Under the pieces are notes generated by a model. The model searched no databases. It saw only the letters and a program-made list of their open reading frames with translations, and was not told where the DNA came from. The translations under genes and the position numbers were made by a program. From the NCBI GenBank assembly GCA_006383075.2, contig SMNH02000009.1, forward strand, positions 91,143-155,142: a stretch of DNA of 64,000 bases. The letters run 5' to 3'. Positions 36,886 through 46,800 of the stretch are shown in pieces (positions within the stretch are counted from its first letter, which is position 1; each line of letters opens with the position of its first letter). The stretch is from Kordia sp. TARA_039_SRF (GTDB taxonomy: Bacteria; Bacteroidota; Bacteroidia; Flavobacteriales; Flavobacteriaceae).

Positions 36886-38766
36886 ATGATTCAAAAAATT
36901 AAAAGGATAGCCAATCTTATCTCAAATATGGGATTGCGTTATCTTTTTTTTAGAATCTTTTACACGATAAAAACTAAATTGGGCTGGCAGAAAAAAGCAT
37001 TTCCTACCAATCCAAAAGTAAAAAAATACAGTTCGTTAAAAGATTGGAAAAACAACACGCCGCCATTTTTCTTTCAAGGAAAAAACATTTCCAATCTGCC
37101 CAAACAACCCGATGAGGAGCTAAAAGAAACCTACGAAGAAATTCAAAAAGGTATTTTTACCTTCTTCAACAAAACCAAAATAAAACTCGGAAAAGATTAC
37201 AACTGGCTGGTCAATCCATCTACAGGATATCGTTATAACATTCACAAACACTGGTCGGAAGTAGCCGATTTGTCTAAAGAAGCTGGCGATATTAAATACG
37301 TGTGGGAAAAAGCTCGTTTCTCATTTTTGTACGACATCATTCGCTATGACTATCATTTTGAAGATGACCAATCGGAATTTGTCTTTGGCGAGATAGAAGA
37401 CTTCATCGACAAAAATCCTATCAATCAAGGACCCAACTACAAATGCAGTCAGGAAATCAGTTTGCGCGTTCTCAATTGGACGTTTGCGTTGTACTATTAC
37501 AAAGACTCATCTCACTTGACGGAAGCGTTATTTCAAAAAATAATGCATAGCATTTACTGGCAAATTCACCACGTATATCACAACATTCACTTTTCACGAA
37601 TCACGGTACGAAACAATCATGCCATTACGGAAACCTTGATGTTGTACCTTTCGGCGAAACTATTTCCGTTCATGCCAAATGTAAAAACATGGAGTACCAA
37701 AGGTAAAAAATGGTTTGAGCAAGAAATTGCCTATCAAATCTATGAAGATGGTACGTTTTTGCAATTTTCTATGAACTATCACAGAGTTGTCATTCAATTG
37801 CTTACTTGGGCGATTCAACTGGCGAAATGCAATGATGAAAAATTCAGTCAAGTAGTCTACGAACGCGCACAAAAATCACTTGATTTCTTGGATGCTTGTA
37901 CTGATCCAATCTCAGGAAAACTGCCAAATTACGGTTCTAACGATGGCGCATTATTCTTTAAATTGACCAATGACGATTACAGAGTCTATCGCTCACAACT
38001 AGACGATTTGCGCGCTGTGTTGAACAATTATGTCTATCACGATTCCAACAGTGTATTTTGGTACGGAATCAATCCTGAAAAACAATCGCGATTGGTCATT
38101 CCAGAAATCAACAAATTTGAAAAAAGCGGCTATTACATCTCGCAAGACGGTGATACCAAAACCTTTATTCGTTGTGGCGCTTACAAAGACCGACCTTTTC
38201 AATCGGATAACTTACACCTAGATATTTGGGCAAATGGTATCAACTATTTACGCGATAGTGGCTCTTACAAATACAATACTTCTACAGAAGAAGTCAACTA
38301 TTTCAACGGAATAGAAGGACACAACACGGTAAGCATTGCCAAAGCCAATCAAATGCTCAAAGGCGGGCGATTTATTTGGTTTTATTGGGTAAAGAAAGCT
38401 CAAGCAATACTTCAAAAAGAAAATAACAAATTCGTTTTTGAAGGAAGCATTCAAGCCTTCAAACAATTGGGTAAAAACATACAACACACGCGAAAAGTAA
38501 CCAAACCTGTCGGACAAAATAGTTGGGAAGTTACCGATACCATTCACAACAAAGGCAACAAAACCATATATCAATATTGGCATTTGAATCCTGCTTACGT
38601 AGACGCTATTGAAATTACCACAACAGACGAAGACGGCAATAAAATTCAGCCTTTAATCGAAGAAAAGTGGTTTTCTGGGTATTATGGCGTCAAAGAAAAG
38701 ACAATAAGGCTTACATTTGCAAGCGAAAAGAATGTGTTTAACACTACAATACGTATCAAACAATAG
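36886..38766 (+). CDS. heparinase II/III family protein
   Basis: A 626-residue protein of the polysaccharide-lyase-like heparinase II/III group. The N-terminal (alpha/alpha) toroid contains NWLVNPSTGYRYNIHKHWSE, YKCSQEISLRVLNWTFALYY and RITVRNNHAITETLMLYLSA, and the C-terminal beta-sandwich has HLDIWANGINYLRDSGSYKY and FNGIEGHNTVSIAKANQM. There is no signal peptide, so it seems cytosolic, unusual for a lyase; proteins of this kind inside biosynthesis clusters may modify or edit lipid-linked intermediates. It is tightly coupled to the bi-domain oxidoreductase and to the GT4 gene that starts at the next base after its stop. Confidence 0.87.
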   Translation: MIQKIKRIANLISNMGLRYLFFRIFYTIKTKLGWQKKAFPTNPKVKKYSSLKDWKNNTPPFFFQGKNISNLPKQPDEELKETYEEIQKGIFTFFNKTKIKLGKDYNWLVNPSTGYRYNIHKHWSEVADLSKEAGDIKYVWEKARFSFLYDIIRYDYHFEDDQSEFVFGEIEDFIDKNPINQGPNYKCSQEISLRVLNWTFALYYYKDSSHLTEALFQKIMHSIYWQIHHVYHNIHFSRITVRNNHAITETLMLYLSAKLFPFMPNVKTWSTKGKKWFEQEIAYQIYEDGTFLQFSMNYHRVVIQLLTWAIQLAKCNDEKFSQVVYERAQKSLDFLDACTDPISGKLPNYGSNDGALFFKLTNDDYRVYRSQLDDLRAVLNNYVYHDSNSVFWYGINPEKQSRLVIPEINKFEKSGYYISQDGDTKTFIRCGAYKDRPFQSDNLHLDIWANGINYLRDSGSYKYNTSTEEVNYFNGIEGHNTVSIAKANQMLKGGRFIWFYWVKKAQAILQKENNKFVFEGSIQAFKQLGKNIQHTRKVTKPVGQNSWEVTDTIHNKGNKTIYQYWHLNPAYVDAIEITTTDEDGNKIQPLIEEKWFSGYYGVKEKTIRLTFASEKNVFNTTIRIKQ

Positions 38767-40011
38767 ATGAGAATATTACTAATTCATCAATATTTCTTAG
38801 AAAAAGGAGATGGCGGCGGTTCACGCTTTAACGAAATGACACAAGTTTGGGCAAAACAAGGTCATGAAGTTACGGTACTAGCTGGAATGGTGCATTATGC
38901 CACAGGAAAAAAAGCAGCACGATATAAAGGAAAATTCACCTACAAAGACTTGCAATTCTACGACAACGTAGACGTCATTCGAAGTCACGTTTCCGAAAGT
39001 TACAACGTCAGTTTCTTAGGACGCTTGTGGGCATATTTCTCGTTTGTGTTTTCAAGCATTTACGCAGGATTGTTCAAAGCCAAAGGAAAATATGATGTCA
39101 TTGTAGTGACTTCGCCACCATTATTCGTGGGAATTACGGCGTATTTATTGTCCAAATTCAAACGAACACCATTTGTCTTTGAAATTCGTGATTTATGGCC
39201 AGAATCTGCCATTGATACAGGCGTTTTAAAAAATGGAATGATTATCAAATTTGCGTATTGGTTTGAAAAATTCATTTACAAAAGAGCCAAACTCATCAAT
39301 GTATTAACACCTGCGTTTCGCGATAAACTCATTCAAGACAAAAAAGTGCCTGCCGAAAAAGTCATCTTCATTCCCAATGCGGCTGATTTCTCCTTGGCGG
39401 AAAAAGTTCAGGAAGAATTTGAAGCAGAAGCTTTCAAAAAAGAACTTGGATTGCACGACAAATTTGTCATTACTTATGTTGGCGCGCACGGAGTTGCCAA
39501 TCATCTAATTCAACTGATTGAAGCAGCTGAAAAACTCACCGATACCAACATTGTATTTCAATTAATCGGAGCAGGAATGCGCAAAGAAGCATTGATTGAA
39601 GAAGCAAAAAAGCGCAATTTGTCCAATGTGATTTTCAGAGATCCTGTATCCAAGCAAGAAGTATTTAAATACATATTAGCATCGGACGCAGGCGCTTCGG
39701 TGTTGAAAAAAGTAGACACTTTTAAAACAATATACTCCAACAAAACGTTTGATTACATGTCGTGCAAACGTCCAATATTACTAGCCATTGATGGCGTGTC
39801 GCGTCAATTAGTCAACGATGCCGAATGTGGTGTATATGTAGAACCTGAAAACATCGATGACATTGTAAGAGGTTGCAAAGAATTAGCAAATAAAACAGCA
39901 GCAGAAATCAATCAAATGGGCGAAAGTGGTTATGCGTACGCCAAAGCACATTTTGACAGAGATAAATTAGCCAAAGAATACACTAACAAAATTCAAGGAA
40001 TTCTAAAATAA
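38767..40011 (+). CDS. GT4 glycosyltransferase (WbuB-like)
   Basis: Glycosyltransferase of 414 residues. It starts [20 protein letters not shown], the form of the WbuB/WcaI-type GT4 group, whose members often add the second sugar to the lipid-linked primer. Other landmarks are [45 protein letters not shown] and, in the C-terminal donor domain, [19 protein letters not shown]. The gene begins right after the heparinase-like stop and overlaps the priming transferase gene by 1 nt, which fits a role in the step after priming. Confidence 0.9.
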   Translation: MRILLIHQYFLEKGDGGGSRFNEMTQVWAKQGHEVTVLAGMVHYATGKKAARYKGKFTYKDLQFYDNVDVIRSHVSESYNVSFLGRLWAYFSFVFSSIYAGLFKAKGKYDVIVVTSPPLFVGITAYLLSKFKRTPFVFEIRDLWPESAIDTGVLKNGMIIKFAYWFEKFIYKRAKLINVLTPAFRDKLIQDKKVPAEKVIFIPNAADFSLAEKVQEEFEAEAFKKELGLHDKFVITYVGAHGVANHLIQLIEAAEKLTDTNIVFQLIGAGMRKEALIEEAKKRNLSNVIFRDPVSKQEVFKYILASDAGASVLKKVDTFKTIYSNKTFDYMSCKRPILLAIDGVSRQLVNDAECGVYVEPENIDDIVRGCKELANKTAAEINQMGESGYAYAKAHFDRDKLAKEYTNKIQGILK

Positions 40012-40616
40012 TGTATCGTCACTTTCTAAAAAGAGTCATTGACTTCGTACTAGCACTCATAGGATTTATTTTACTAAGCCCAATATTTCTTATCGTGCTA
40101 ATTTTGCTGATGATTAACAATCAAGGAAAACCGTTTTTCTTTCAAAAGCGACCTGGAAAAGATGAAAAAATCTTTCAAGTAATCAAGTTCAAAACCATGA
40201 ACGACAAAAAAGGCGCTGATGGCGAATTGCTTCCCGACGCCGATCGCTTGACGAAAGTAGGCGTGTTTGTTCGAAAAACGTCCTTAGACGAAATTCCGCA
40301 ATTGCTCAACGTACTCAAAGGAGACATGAGCTTAATTGGACCAAGACCATTATTACCAGAATACTTACCTTTATACAACGAAACGCAAAAAAAACGACAC
40401 AATGTAAAACCTGGTATCACAGGTTGGGCGCAAGTCAATGGAAGAAACGCCATAAGTTGGAAAAAGAAATTTGAATACGATGTATGGTATGTAGAAAACC
40501 TAAGCTTTCTACTCGATGTAAAAATCATATTCAAAACGATTATAAAAGTAGTTCGCTCCGAAGATATCAATACTGAAAATCAGGCAACTACGGTAAAATT
40601 TACAGGAAATGAGTAA
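40011..40616 (+). CDS. phosphoglycosyl transferase, monotopic (PglC-like)
   Basis: Small priming transferase of 201 residues that moves a phospho-sugar from a UDP-sugar to undecaprenyl phosphate. It has the single re-entrant membrane helix ([20 protein letters not shown]) and the core domain motifs [34 protein letters not shown] with the catalytic Asp-Glu, and [14 protein letters not shown], then [19 protein letters not shown]. Its short size, without an N-terminal four-helix bundle, is that of Campylobacter PglC. Genes for a PglD-like, a PglE-like and a PglF-like enzyme follow, so the predicted substrate is UDP-N,N'-diacetylbacillosamine. Confidence 0.92.
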   Translation: MYRHFLKRVIDFVLALIGFILLSPIFLIVLILLMINNQGKPFFFQKRPGKDEKIFQVIKFKTMNDKKGADGELLPDADRLTKVGVFVRKTSLDEIPQLLNVLKGDMSLIGPRPLLPEYLPLYNETQKKRHNVKPGITGWAQVNGRNAISWKKKFEYDVWYVENLSFLLDVKIIFKTIIKVVRSEDINTENQATTVKFTGNE

Positions 40617-41220
40617 CATTTGTCTATTTGGTGCCAGCGGACATGGGAAAGTCGTCAAAGATGTAGCTACAAGTACAAAAACAGTGGTGGAAGCGTTTAT
40701 TGATGACAATCCAAAAAGTGAATTTCTGCATGCAACTCCTATCGTGAGCTCTGAAAAAATGGCAAACTATCCTGAACATAAATTTGTTATCAGTATTGGA
40801 AATAACAGAGTTCGAAAAGTCATCAGTAAAAAAATAAAAAACGAATTCACCACGCTCATTCATCAATCGGCTGTTGTGTCTCCAAGTGCAACTATCGGAG
40901 AAGGTACAGTTGTCATGAATGGCGTACATATCAATGCTGATACTACTATTGGGAAACACACCATCATCAATACTGCAGCCGTTATAGAACACGATTGTAT
41001 CATTGGCGATTATGTACACATTTCTCCCAATGCAACCATTACTGGAAATGTGCACATTGAAGAAGGTTCTCATATTGGTGCAGGAGCCATTATCATTCCG
41101 AATATTAATATTGGAAAATGGGCAACTATTGGCGCTGGTGCCGTAATCATAAAAGATGTTCCTGACTTTGCGGTCGTAGTAGGAAATCCAGGAAAAATAA
41201 AAAAGTACAACAACGAATAA
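40609..41220 (+). CDS. sugar O/N-acetyltransferase of the PglD/NeuD family
   Basis: A 203-residue acetyltransferase with an N-terminal Rossmann-like part ([20 protein letters not shown]) and a C-terminal left-handed beta-helix ([69 protein letters not shown]). The His in IEHD is the expected general base of PglD. It should acetylate the 4-amino group of a UDP-amino sugar. It overlaps the PglC-like gene by 8 nt and is 2 nt from the aminotransferase gene, consistent with the bacillosamine pathway. Confidence 0.9.
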   Translation: MSNICLFGASGHGKVVKDVATSTKTVVEAFIDDNPKSEFLHATPIVSSEKMANYPEHKFVISIGNNRVRKVISKKIKNEFTTLIHQSAVVSPSATIGEGTVVMNGVHINADTTIGKHTIINTAAVIEHDCIIGDYVHISPNATITGNVHIEEGSHIGAGAIIIPNINIGKWATIGAGAVIIKDVPDFAVVVGNPGKIKKYNNE

Positions 41221-41222
41221 CT

Positions 41223-42356
41223 ATGAACTCAAGAATTTGGCTATCCTCTCCGCACATGGGCGGAAATGAACTCACATACATTCAAGAAGCATTTGACACC
41301 AACTGGATTGCTCCACTAGGACCAAATGTAACAGGGTTTGAAGGCGATTTAAAAGCATTTCTCAACACAACAAAAGAAGTTGCTGCACTAGCCTCTGGAA
41401 CCGCCGCAATTCACTTAGGATTAATTCTCGCTGGTGTAAAAGCTGGTGATGAGGTCATCTGCCAAAGCATGACGTTTTCTGCGTCTGCCAATCCAATTCT
41501 CTATCAAGGAGCAACACCCATATTTGTTGATAGCGAGCCAGAAACGTGGAACATGTGCCCAAAACACCTAGAGGAAGCGATTAAAGACAGAATAGCAAAA
41601 GGAAAAAAGCCAAAAGCTATCATTCCTGTACACTTGTACGGAATGCCCGCGAAAATGGACGAAATCACAGCGATTGCTAATAAATACGAAATCGCGCTGA
41701 TTGAAGATGCTGCGGAAGGTTTAGGTTCTACCTACAAAGGAAAAAATTGCGGAACGTTTGGTGAATATGCTGCGTTATCGTTCAACGGAAACAAAATTAT
41801 CACGACTTCAGGCGGTGGCGCAATTGTCTGTACTAACGAAGAAGCCAAAAAGAAAGCAGTTTTCTTAGCTACACAAGCCAGAGACGACGCACCGCATTAC
41901 CAACACTCTGAAATTGGCTACAACTACCGAATGAGTAATATTGTAGCTGGAATTGGAAGAGGACAAATGGAAGTACTGAGCAAGCATATTGAACTTCGTA
42001 GAAGCATGCAAGCATTTTACAAAGACATTTTTAAAAATGTTGCAGGTGTTACTGTTTTTGAAGAGCCAAATGACGACTACTTCTCAAACCATTGGTTAAG
42101 CTGTATCACCGTAAATCCAGAAGTTGCCGGATTTACACGAGAAGACTTACGCTTAGCGCTTTGGGAAGACAATATTGAATCCAGACCGCTCTGGAAACCA
42201 ATGCATTTACAACCAATTTTTGAAAAATATCCGTACTACGGAAGCAATATTTGTGAAAAATTATTCGAAAATGGACTGTGTTTGCCATCAGGTTCCAACC
42301 TAACCACACAAGAAAAAGAGCGTATTGCACAAGTTATAGCCGCTTTTCTAGGGTAG
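41223..42356 (+). CDS. PLP-dependent sugar aminotransferase (DegT/PglE-like)
   Basis: Aminotransferase of 377 residues in the DegT/DnrJ/EryC1/StrS family. It starts MNSRIWLSSPHMGGNELTYI, close to the LSPPHMGG-type start of PglE-like enzymes, then IAPLGPNVTGFE, ALASGTAAIHLGLI, and the PLP lysine at residue 191 in LSFNGNKIITTSGGG. It should convert a UDP-4-keto-6-deoxy-GlcNAc to the 4-amino sugar. It stands between the PglD-like acetyltransferase and the PglF-like dehydratase, completing the bacillosamine set. Confidence 0.93.
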   Translation: MNSRIWLSSPHMGGNELTYIQEAFDTNWIAPLGPNVTGFEGDLKAFLNTTKEVAALASGTAAIHLGLILAGVKAGDEVICQSMTFSASANPILYQGATPIFVDSEPETWNMCPKHLEEAIKDRIAKGKKPKAIIPVHLYGMPAKMDEITAIANKYEIALIEDAAEGLGSTYKGKNCGTFGEYAALSFNGNKIITTSGGGAIVCTNEEAKKKAVFLATQARDDAPHYQHSEIGYNYRMSNIVAGIGRGQMEVLSKHIELRRSMQAFYKDIFKNVAGVTVFEEPNDDYFSNHWLSCITVNPEVAGFTREDLRLALWEDNIESRPLWKPMHLQPIFEKYPYYGSNICEKLFENGLCLPSGSNLTTQEKERIAQVIAAFLG

Positions 42357-42413
42357 AAAGAAATAAATTAAGTAATTTGTGTCATCAAATAAAGAATCTG
42401 TTTTTTTGAGAAG

Positions 42414-44438
42414 ATGAAGCCACTGAATTCTAGACGCATAAAAGAAGCACTCAAACAAGTCTTTAAATCGAGCAAAAAACGCATCGATTTTAAGAACATA
42501 GGATATTTGCCAAGATGGCTTATCTTATGTTTTGACATGTTTATTTGTTTTGTGGCGCTGATTTTAACGAGTCTTATCATCAACAGTTTAAATCTATCCA
42601 CGCAACTTATATTTTCACCAAGTGCAGGACTGATTTTAATTACTAACTTACTGTTCTTTATTTTCTTTAGAACCTATGCCGGATTAATTCGTCACTCTAC
42701 CTTTATAGATGCAATCAAGTTTTTCTTAGCATCTTTAGCAACACTCATTACGTTGTTGATTGTCAACTACTCACATTTAATCTTTAGAGAAAGCAATCTA
42801 TTCTTAATACCGAAGTTGTTCATTTACTTTGCGATATCTTTCTCGTCGTTGTTGTTATTTCGAGTATTGGTAAAGCAAGTCTTTGAAGCGTATTTTGATT
42901 ATGCAACCAAAGAAGACCAAATAAATGTGATGATTTATGGAATTGACTCCAATGCCATTGCCATCTCAAACGCACTCAAAGTAGAACGTCCTATTCGTTA
43001 CAAACTCATTGGTTTTGTAGACAAAAAAGGGAAAAACCAAAGTAAGGAAATCTTAGGATTGCCTATCATACATCTCAAAAGAAAACTCTCTGTCATACTT
43101 CGTGCGTACGGAGCGAATGCTATTATTTTAGCAGACAAATCCATTACACAAGAAGAACGTATCAAAATTGTAGACGAGTGTTTAGAGCATAATATCAAAG
43201 TCTTCAGAGCGCCGATTGTTTCCGATATGGAAGACAAGGAAAACGTGAATGTGGCGCAACAAATTCAAAACGTACAAATTGAAGACTTACTCGAGCGTGA
43301 GCCAATTGTTTTAAATAATAAGCTTATCGCGAAAGAACTCTTTGACCGTCGAATTCTTGTTACTGGCGGTGCAGGTTCTATCGGAAGTGAAATTGCGCGA
43401 CAAGTAGCGAACTACAAGCCACAAAAGCTCATCATTGTGGACCAAGCAGAAACGCCGTTGTATCAAATTCAAATGGAAATCAAAGCAAATTTCCCTGAAT
43501 TGAACTTTGAAGCGGTAATTGCAGATGTGCGCGACAAAGAAAAGCTAGAAAACATCTTTGAACTTTACAAGCCACAAGTAGTCTATCACGCCGCAGCATA
43601 CAAACACGTGCCGCTTATGGAAGACAATCCGTCACAAGCGATTTTCACCAACGTGATGGGAACAAAAAATGTGGCAGATACAGCACTCAAATTTAAAACG
43701 GACAAATTTGTGCTGGTTTCTACAGACAAAGCGGTAAACCCAAGTAACGTAATGGGCGCTTCCAAACGTATTGCCGAAATTTACGTGCAAGCCATGCAAG
43801 AGGCCTTTCAAAATGACAATCGTTATGTAACAAATTATGTAACAACGCGTTTTGGAAATGTATTAGGATCTAATGGTTCGGTAGTACCGTTATTCAAACG
43901 ACAAATTGCGGAAGGTGGTCCATTGACCATTACGCATCCAGATATCATTCGTTATTTTATGACCATTCCAGAAGCGTGTCAACTAGTACTAGAAGCGGGT
44001 GCGATGGGGAATGGCGGCGAAATCTATATTTTTGATATGGGAGAAGCCGTAAAAATCATTGATTTGGCGAAAAAAATCATCAAACTGGCAGGATTTACAC
44101 CAAATAAAGACATTGAAATTAAAATCATCGGATTGCGTCCAGGTGAAAAACTATACGAAGAATTACTCAACGATAAATCGACCACATTGCCAACGTACAA
44201 TGAAAAAATTATGATTGCGCGTGCGGAAATGTACGATTACGAAAAAATAAACAGCAATATTGCTGAATTGATTGCTTCGGCTTCTCAATTTGAAAAAGTG
44301 GAAGTCGTAAAACGAATGAAAGCATTGGTTCCTGAATATAAAAGTATGAACTCTTCCTATGAAGAATTAGACAAAAAAGATTCGAATTCAAAAAAGGAAG
44401 CAAAAACAGTCAACTTAAGAGACAAAAAAGTTTCATAA
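42414..44438 (+). CDS. UDP-GlcNAc 4,6-dehydratase, membrane form (PglF/CapD-like)
   Basis: A 674-residue membrane enzyme. Four N-terminal hydrophobic helices (about residues 38-165) precede a first Rossmann domain (INVMIYGIDSNAIAISNAL) and then the SDR catalytic domain from about 313 (ILVTGGAGSIGSEIARQV), with YHAAAYKHVPLMEDNPSQA and the active-site region STDKAVNPSNVMGASKRIAE, where Met replaces the usual SDR Tyr as in PglF/FlaA1-type dehydratases. It removes water from UDP-GlcNAc to give the 4-keto-6-deoxy sugar. It is the last gene of the bacillosamine group; a 57-bp gap precedes it. The C-terminal ~30 residues are Lys/Ser-rich and look disordered. Confidence 0.92.
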   Translation: MKPLNSRRIKEALKQVFKSSKKRIDFKNIGYLPRWLILCFDMFICFVALILTSLIINSLNLSTQLIFSPSAGLILITNLLFFIFFRTYAGLIRHSTFIDAIKFFLASLATLITLLIVNYSHLIFRESNLFLIPKLFIYFAISFSSLLLFRVLVKQVFEAYFDYATKEDQINVMIYGIDSNAIAISNALKVERPIRYKLIGFVDKKGKNQSKEILGLPIIHLKRKLSVILRAYGANAIILADKSITQEERIKIVDECLEHNIKVFRAPIVSDMEDKENVNVAQQIQNVQIEDLLEREPIVLNNKLIAKELFDRRILVTGGAGSIGSEIARQVANYKPQKLIIVDQAETPLYQIQMEIKANFPELNFEAVIADVRDKEKLENIFELYKPQVVYHAAAYKHVPLMEDNPSQAIFTNVMGTKNVADTALKFKTDKFVLVSTDKAVNPSNVMGASKRIAEIYVQAMQEAFQNDNRYVTNYVTTRFGNVLGSNGSVVPLFKRQIAEGGPLTITHPDIIRYFMTIPEACQLVLEAGAMGNGGEIYIFDMGEAVKIIDLAKKIIKLAGFTPNKDIEIKIIGLRPGEKLYEELLNDKSTTLPTYNEKIMIARAEMYDYEKINSNIAELIASASQFEKVEVVKRMKALVPEYKSMNSSYEELDKKDSNSKKEAKTVNLRDKKVS

Positions 44439-44479
44439 GGAAGTAAGCAATAAATAAAAAAAGCGCTAAAAATAAATAG

Positions 44480-45790
44480 ATGAAAATAACTGTTGTTGGA
44501 ACAGGATATGTAGGACTAGTCACAGGAACGTGTCTAGCAGAAACAGGAAATGATGTACTTTGTGTTGATATTGACAAAAACAAAGTCGCAAAAATGAAAA
44601 ACGGTGAAGTTCCTATCTACGAACCTCACTTAGATATACTTTTTGAAAGAAACATAAACGCAGGTCGTTTAAAATTTACAACCTCATTAGAAGAAGGACT
44701 CACGCATGGGCAAATCATATTTTTAGCGCTGCCAACACCTGAAGATGAAGACGGTTCTGCCGATTTATCCTATGTGCTAGGCGTTGCCGAAAATATCGGG
44801 AAATTGATGACCGATTACAAAGTGATTGTCGACAAAAGTACCGTTCCTGTAGGAACGGCAGAAAAAGTGACAGAAGTTGTGGCAAAACATGCTACAGTCG
44901 ATTTTGACGTAGTATCAAACCCTGAGTTTTTACGTGAAGGATTTGCGGTAGATGATTTCTTAAAGCCCGAACGCATTGTCATTGGTTCAAGTTCAGAAAA
45001 AGCAACGCAACTTATGGAGCGTTTGTACAAGCCTTTTGTACGTTCTGGGAATCCTATTATCATTATGGATGAAAAATCTGCGGAGTTAACCAAATACGCC
45101 GCAAACTCTTTCCTAGCGACAAAAATTACCTTTATGAACGAAATTGCCAACTTCTGCGAAAAAGTTGGTGCCGACGTTGATAAAGTGCGCATTGGTATGG
45201 GAACAGATTCTCGTATTGGTAAACGCTTTCTGTTTCCAGGAATTGGCTACGGTGGTTCGTGTTTTCCAAAAGATGTAAAAGCGTTACACAAATCGGGGAA
45301 AGATAATCTGTACAATTTCCAGATTTTAGATGCGGTTATCAATGTAAACAACAAACAAAAAACAGCGTTGATTCCAAAAGTGGTGAGTCACTTAGGCGAA
45401 GACTTATCTGGAAAAACCATTTCCATTTGGGGACTGGCATTTAAACCAGAAACCGACGATATTCGCGAAGCGCCATCTTTATACATCATTGACGAATTGC
45501 TTTCACGAGGTGCTACACTAAAAGTGTTTGACCCAGAAGCAATGGACAATGTACGAAGAAAGCTCGGAGACAAAATTACGTATGCAGACAGCATGTACGA
45601 AGCTATTGAAAACACGGATGCGCTCATCATTTGTACCGAATGGAGTATTTTTAGAACGCCAAACTTCCAAAAATTACGTGCAAATTTAAAGCAACCTATC
45701 ATTTTTGACGGTAGAAATTTATATGATATTGCTGAAATGGAAAAAGAAGGATTTACCTATTTTTCTATTGGTCGTAAAAACGTATTATAA
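44480..45790 (+). CDS. ugd: UDP-glucose 6-dehydrogenase
   Basis: NAD-dependent enzyme of 436 residues that turns UDP-glucose into UDP-glucuronate. Motifs: [20 protein letters not shown] at the N-terminus, [51 protein letters not shown], and the catalytic Cys in [14 protein letters not shown]. The SNPEFLREG and GGSCFPKD forms are those of true Ugd and separate it from the other two 6-dehydrogenases in the cluster. The next gene, 20 nt downstream, decarboxylates its product. Confidence 0.96.
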   Translation: MKITVVGTGYVGLVTGTCLAETGNDVLCVDIDKNKVAKMKNGEVPIYEPHLDILFERNINAGRLKFTTSLEEGLTHGQIIFLALPTPEDEDGSADLSYVLGVAENIGKLMTDYKVIVDKSTVPVGTAEKVTEVVAKHATVDFDVVSNPEFLREGFAVDDFLKPERIVIGSSSEKATQLMERLYKPFVRSGNPIIIMDEKSAELTKYAANSFLATKITFMNEIANFCEKVGADVDKVRIGMGTDSRIGKRFLFPGIGYGGSCFPKDVKALHKSGKDNLYNFQILDAVINVNNKQKTALIPKVVSHLGEDLSGKTISIWGLAFKPETDDIREAPSLYIIDELLSRGATLKVFDPEAMDNVRRKLGDKITYADSMYEAIENTDALIICTEWSIFRTPNFQKLRANLKQPIIFDGRNLYDIAEMEKEGFTYFSIGRKNVL

Positions 45791-45810
45791 ACCCTAAACC
45801 AACCAATGCT

Positions 45811-46797
45811 ATGCAACGAATTCTAATTACGGGAGCCGCAGGATTTTTAGGTTCACACTTGTGCGATCGCTTTATTAATGAAGGTTTTCACGTGATTGGA
45901 ATGGACAATCTCATTACGGGAGACATGCGTAATATTGAGCATTTATTTCACTTAAAACATTTTGAGTTTTACCATCATGATGTTACAAAATTTGTGCACG
46001 TGCCTGGAAAACTAGATTATATTTTACACTTTGCATCGCCTGCAAGTCCGATAGATTATTTAAAAATTCCGATTCAAACCTTAAAAGTAGGTTCGCTCGG
46101 AACACACAATTTACTAGGATTGGCAAAAGAGAAAAAAGCGCGTATTCTTATTGCGTCTACTTCTGAAGTCTATGGCGATCCGCTAGTACATCCGCAACAC
46201 GAAGAATATTACGGAAACGTAAATACCATTGGACCACGTGGAGTGTACGACGAAGCTAAGCGTTTTCAGGAATCTATTACGATGGCATATCACCGTTTTC
46301 ACGGATTGGAAACGCGCATTGTGCGCATCTTCAATACGTATGGACCGCGTATGCGATTGAATGACGGTCGCGTTATTCCTGCATTTATTGGTCAGGCGTT
46401 GCGTGGCGAAGATTTAACTGTTTTTGGTGACGGAACACAAACGCGCTCGTTTTGTTATATTACCGATCAAGTAGAAGGTATTTACCGTTTGTTGATGAGT
46501 GATTATGTAGAACCGATTAACATTGGAAATCCGCATGAGATTACGATTGGCGATTTTGCCGAAGAAATCATCAAACTTACGGGAACTACGCAAAAAGTAA
46601 TATACAAAGAATTGCCTGTGGACGATCCGCTACAGCGAAAACCAGACATCCGAAAAGCCAAAGAAATCCTAGATTGGGAACCTACCGTAAATCGTACTGA
46701 GGGAATGCGATTGACCTACGAATATTTTAAATCATTACCACAAAGCGAGTTATTTAAAAAAGAACACAAAGATTTTTCAACCTATACAAGAAGGTAA
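45811..46797 (+). CDS. uxs: UDP-glucuronate decarboxylase (UDP-xylose synthase)
   Basis: Extended SDR enzyme of 328 residues that converts UDP-GlcA to UDP-xylose. Motifs: [53 protein letters not shown], and the catalytic [14 protein letters not shown], where the YxxxK motif appears as YDEAK, characteristic of UXS rather than 4-epimerases. [16 protein letters not shown] follows. Pairing with ugd confirms the route UDP-Glc to UDP-GlcA to UDP-Xyl. The next gene starts 3 nt downstream. Confidence 0.94.
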   Translation: MQRILITGAAGFLGSHLCDRFINEGFHVIGMDNLITGDMRNIEHLFHLKHFEFYHHDVTKFVHVPGKLDYILHFASPASPIDYLKIPIQTLKVGSLGTHNLLGLAKEKKARILIASTSEVYGDPLVHPQHEEYYGNVNTIGPRGVYDEAKRFQESITMAYHRFHGLETRIVRIFNTYGPRMRLNDGRVIPAFIGQALRGEDLTVFGDGTQTRSFCYITDQVEGIYRLLMSDYVEPINIGNPHEITIGDFAEEIIKLTGTTQKVIYKELPVDDPLQRKPDIRKAKEILDWEPTVNRTEGMRLTYEYFKSLPQSELFKKEHKDFSTYTRR

Positions 46798-46800
46798 CAC

